A stretch of DNA of 64,000 nt from Lepidostoma basale. Taxonomy: Eukaryota > Arthropoda > Insecta > Trichoptera > Lepidostomatidae. A program made the position numbers and the translations under genes. A model generated the notes under the pieces. That model had not been told where the DNA came from. It worked only from the letters and a program-made list of their open reading frames with translations, and ran no database searches. The DNA lies in contig JAHDVF020000240.1 of NCBI GenBank assembly GCA_022606425.2, positions 682,001 to 746,000 on the forward strand, written 5' to 3'. Below are positions 63,478 through 64,000 of this stretch, in pieces (positions within the stretch are counted from its first letter, which is position 1; each line of letters begins with the position of its first letter).

Positions 63478-63716
63478 CTACATTAAGTAGCTGTTTGTTA
63501 TATGCAGACGGCACTGTTTTAATCACTGACAGCATGGACGATCTACAAGTCCTAGTGTCAAGAATGTACCAAGTATGCAATAAGTATGACCTTGTGATGA
63601 ACTTGTCAAAGTCTAAAGTTATGGTATTTGAAAAGGAAGAATTTTTGACAGATTGTGACATAAGTGCGAACGGTGAGAAATTAGAGCAAGCCTCCTCAAA
63701 AAATCCTCCTCGATAG
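63478..63716 (+). mobile_element. Family A LINE, RT palm fragment
   Basis: SSCLLYADGTVLITDSMDDL, QVLVSRMYQVCNKYDLVMNL, SKSKVMVFEKEEFLTDCDIS. YADG stands where YADD would be catalytic, so the copy is inactive. The N.SKSK.MVF block follows the palm in RTE-like elements. Confidence 0.75.
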
Positions 63717-64000
63717 CCCACTACGTACTCCGCCAAACAAAATGGTCTCACGCAGGATGCTATCTCCTACCACAACTCCATCCAGGCACTGCTCCTCTTA
63801 TCTTCTCCTCGGGAACAGACTTTTTTTATAAATACAATCCCATCCCTAACTGGTCTTCCATTCCTTGACAATAATGTAAGACTTTATCATAAACCCTAAA
63901 TCCCCCCTCGCCCTCTTTCAGAGGGACACTCCGGGCCATACATTTAGCCCAATCATAAAACAGCTAACAAATCACATTCCAACAATGTTTCCTACAGACG
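63717..64000. other. Unassigned end of window
   Basis: No exon was recognised. The last 45 bases, CACATTCCAACAATGTTTCC and TACAGACG, resemble the interior of the hAT MITE at 48950-48985, so an element may be cut by the window edge. Confidence 0.35.

Noticed and set aside
63345..64000. A further Ptp10D exon
   Set aside because: No frame continuing the FN3 after ...PGRNYSIT was found; the open frame at 63495 is a LINE palm fragment.

Overview
The window looks like AT-rich, repeat-dense nuclear DNA from an insect, most likely a moth or butterfly. The insect call rests on one host gene: seven exons on the + strand (41000-63344) encode tandem fibronectin type III repeats that match the receptor tyrosine phosphatase Ptp10D. 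The lepidopteran call is inference from the repertoire of mobile elements and carries moderate confidence. No RNA gene, operon, CRISPR array or other host gene could be supported.

The Ptp10D segment: the exon ends have gt/ag splice sites, the phases agree at every junction, and the joined segment is 1305 bases, 435 codons without a stop. It covers the last residues before the mature N-terminus and about five of the extracellular FN3 repeats. The first coding exon lies upstream of 41000 and was not found. The remaining FN3 repeats, the membrane span and the phosphatase domain lie beyond 64000. Introns are 12341, 3087, 2635, 1622, 1262 and 93 bases, and all but the last are filled with transposable elements.

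Positions 1-40999, and the introns, are a graveyard of mobile elements. Commonest are 5'-truncated non-LTR retrotransposons whose reading frames resemble the C-terminus of RTE-type reverse transcriptases. For cross-reference I name the families A to K. A ends with a CGGCGTGATGGTTAG-type 3' end and a (GTTA)n or (GTT)n tail and has about 24 copies. DNA elements include one intact-looking mariner (3954-5239, ORF 4142-5161), a second decayed mariner (60643-61526), a Tc1 remnant, two pogo-like elements, a piggyBac remnant, hAT and PIF/Harbinger-type MITEs with target duplications, and Helitron pieces including a helicase end. Four copies of a tRNA-derived SINE are present.

The most striking signal is a set of about ten minimal hammerhead-ribozyme-like motifs of at least four sequence families, many sitting head-to-head in the arms of palindromic elements. 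They resemble the minimal hammerheads known from Penelope-like retroelements, but no Penelope reverse transcriptase or GIY-YIG frame is visible. The second striking signal is the octamer TACTCGTA/TACGAGTA, found 15 times. Comparison of repeat copies shows it as a 6-base insertion at a TA, which looks like the excision scar of a TA-targeting transposon that is itself absent from the window.
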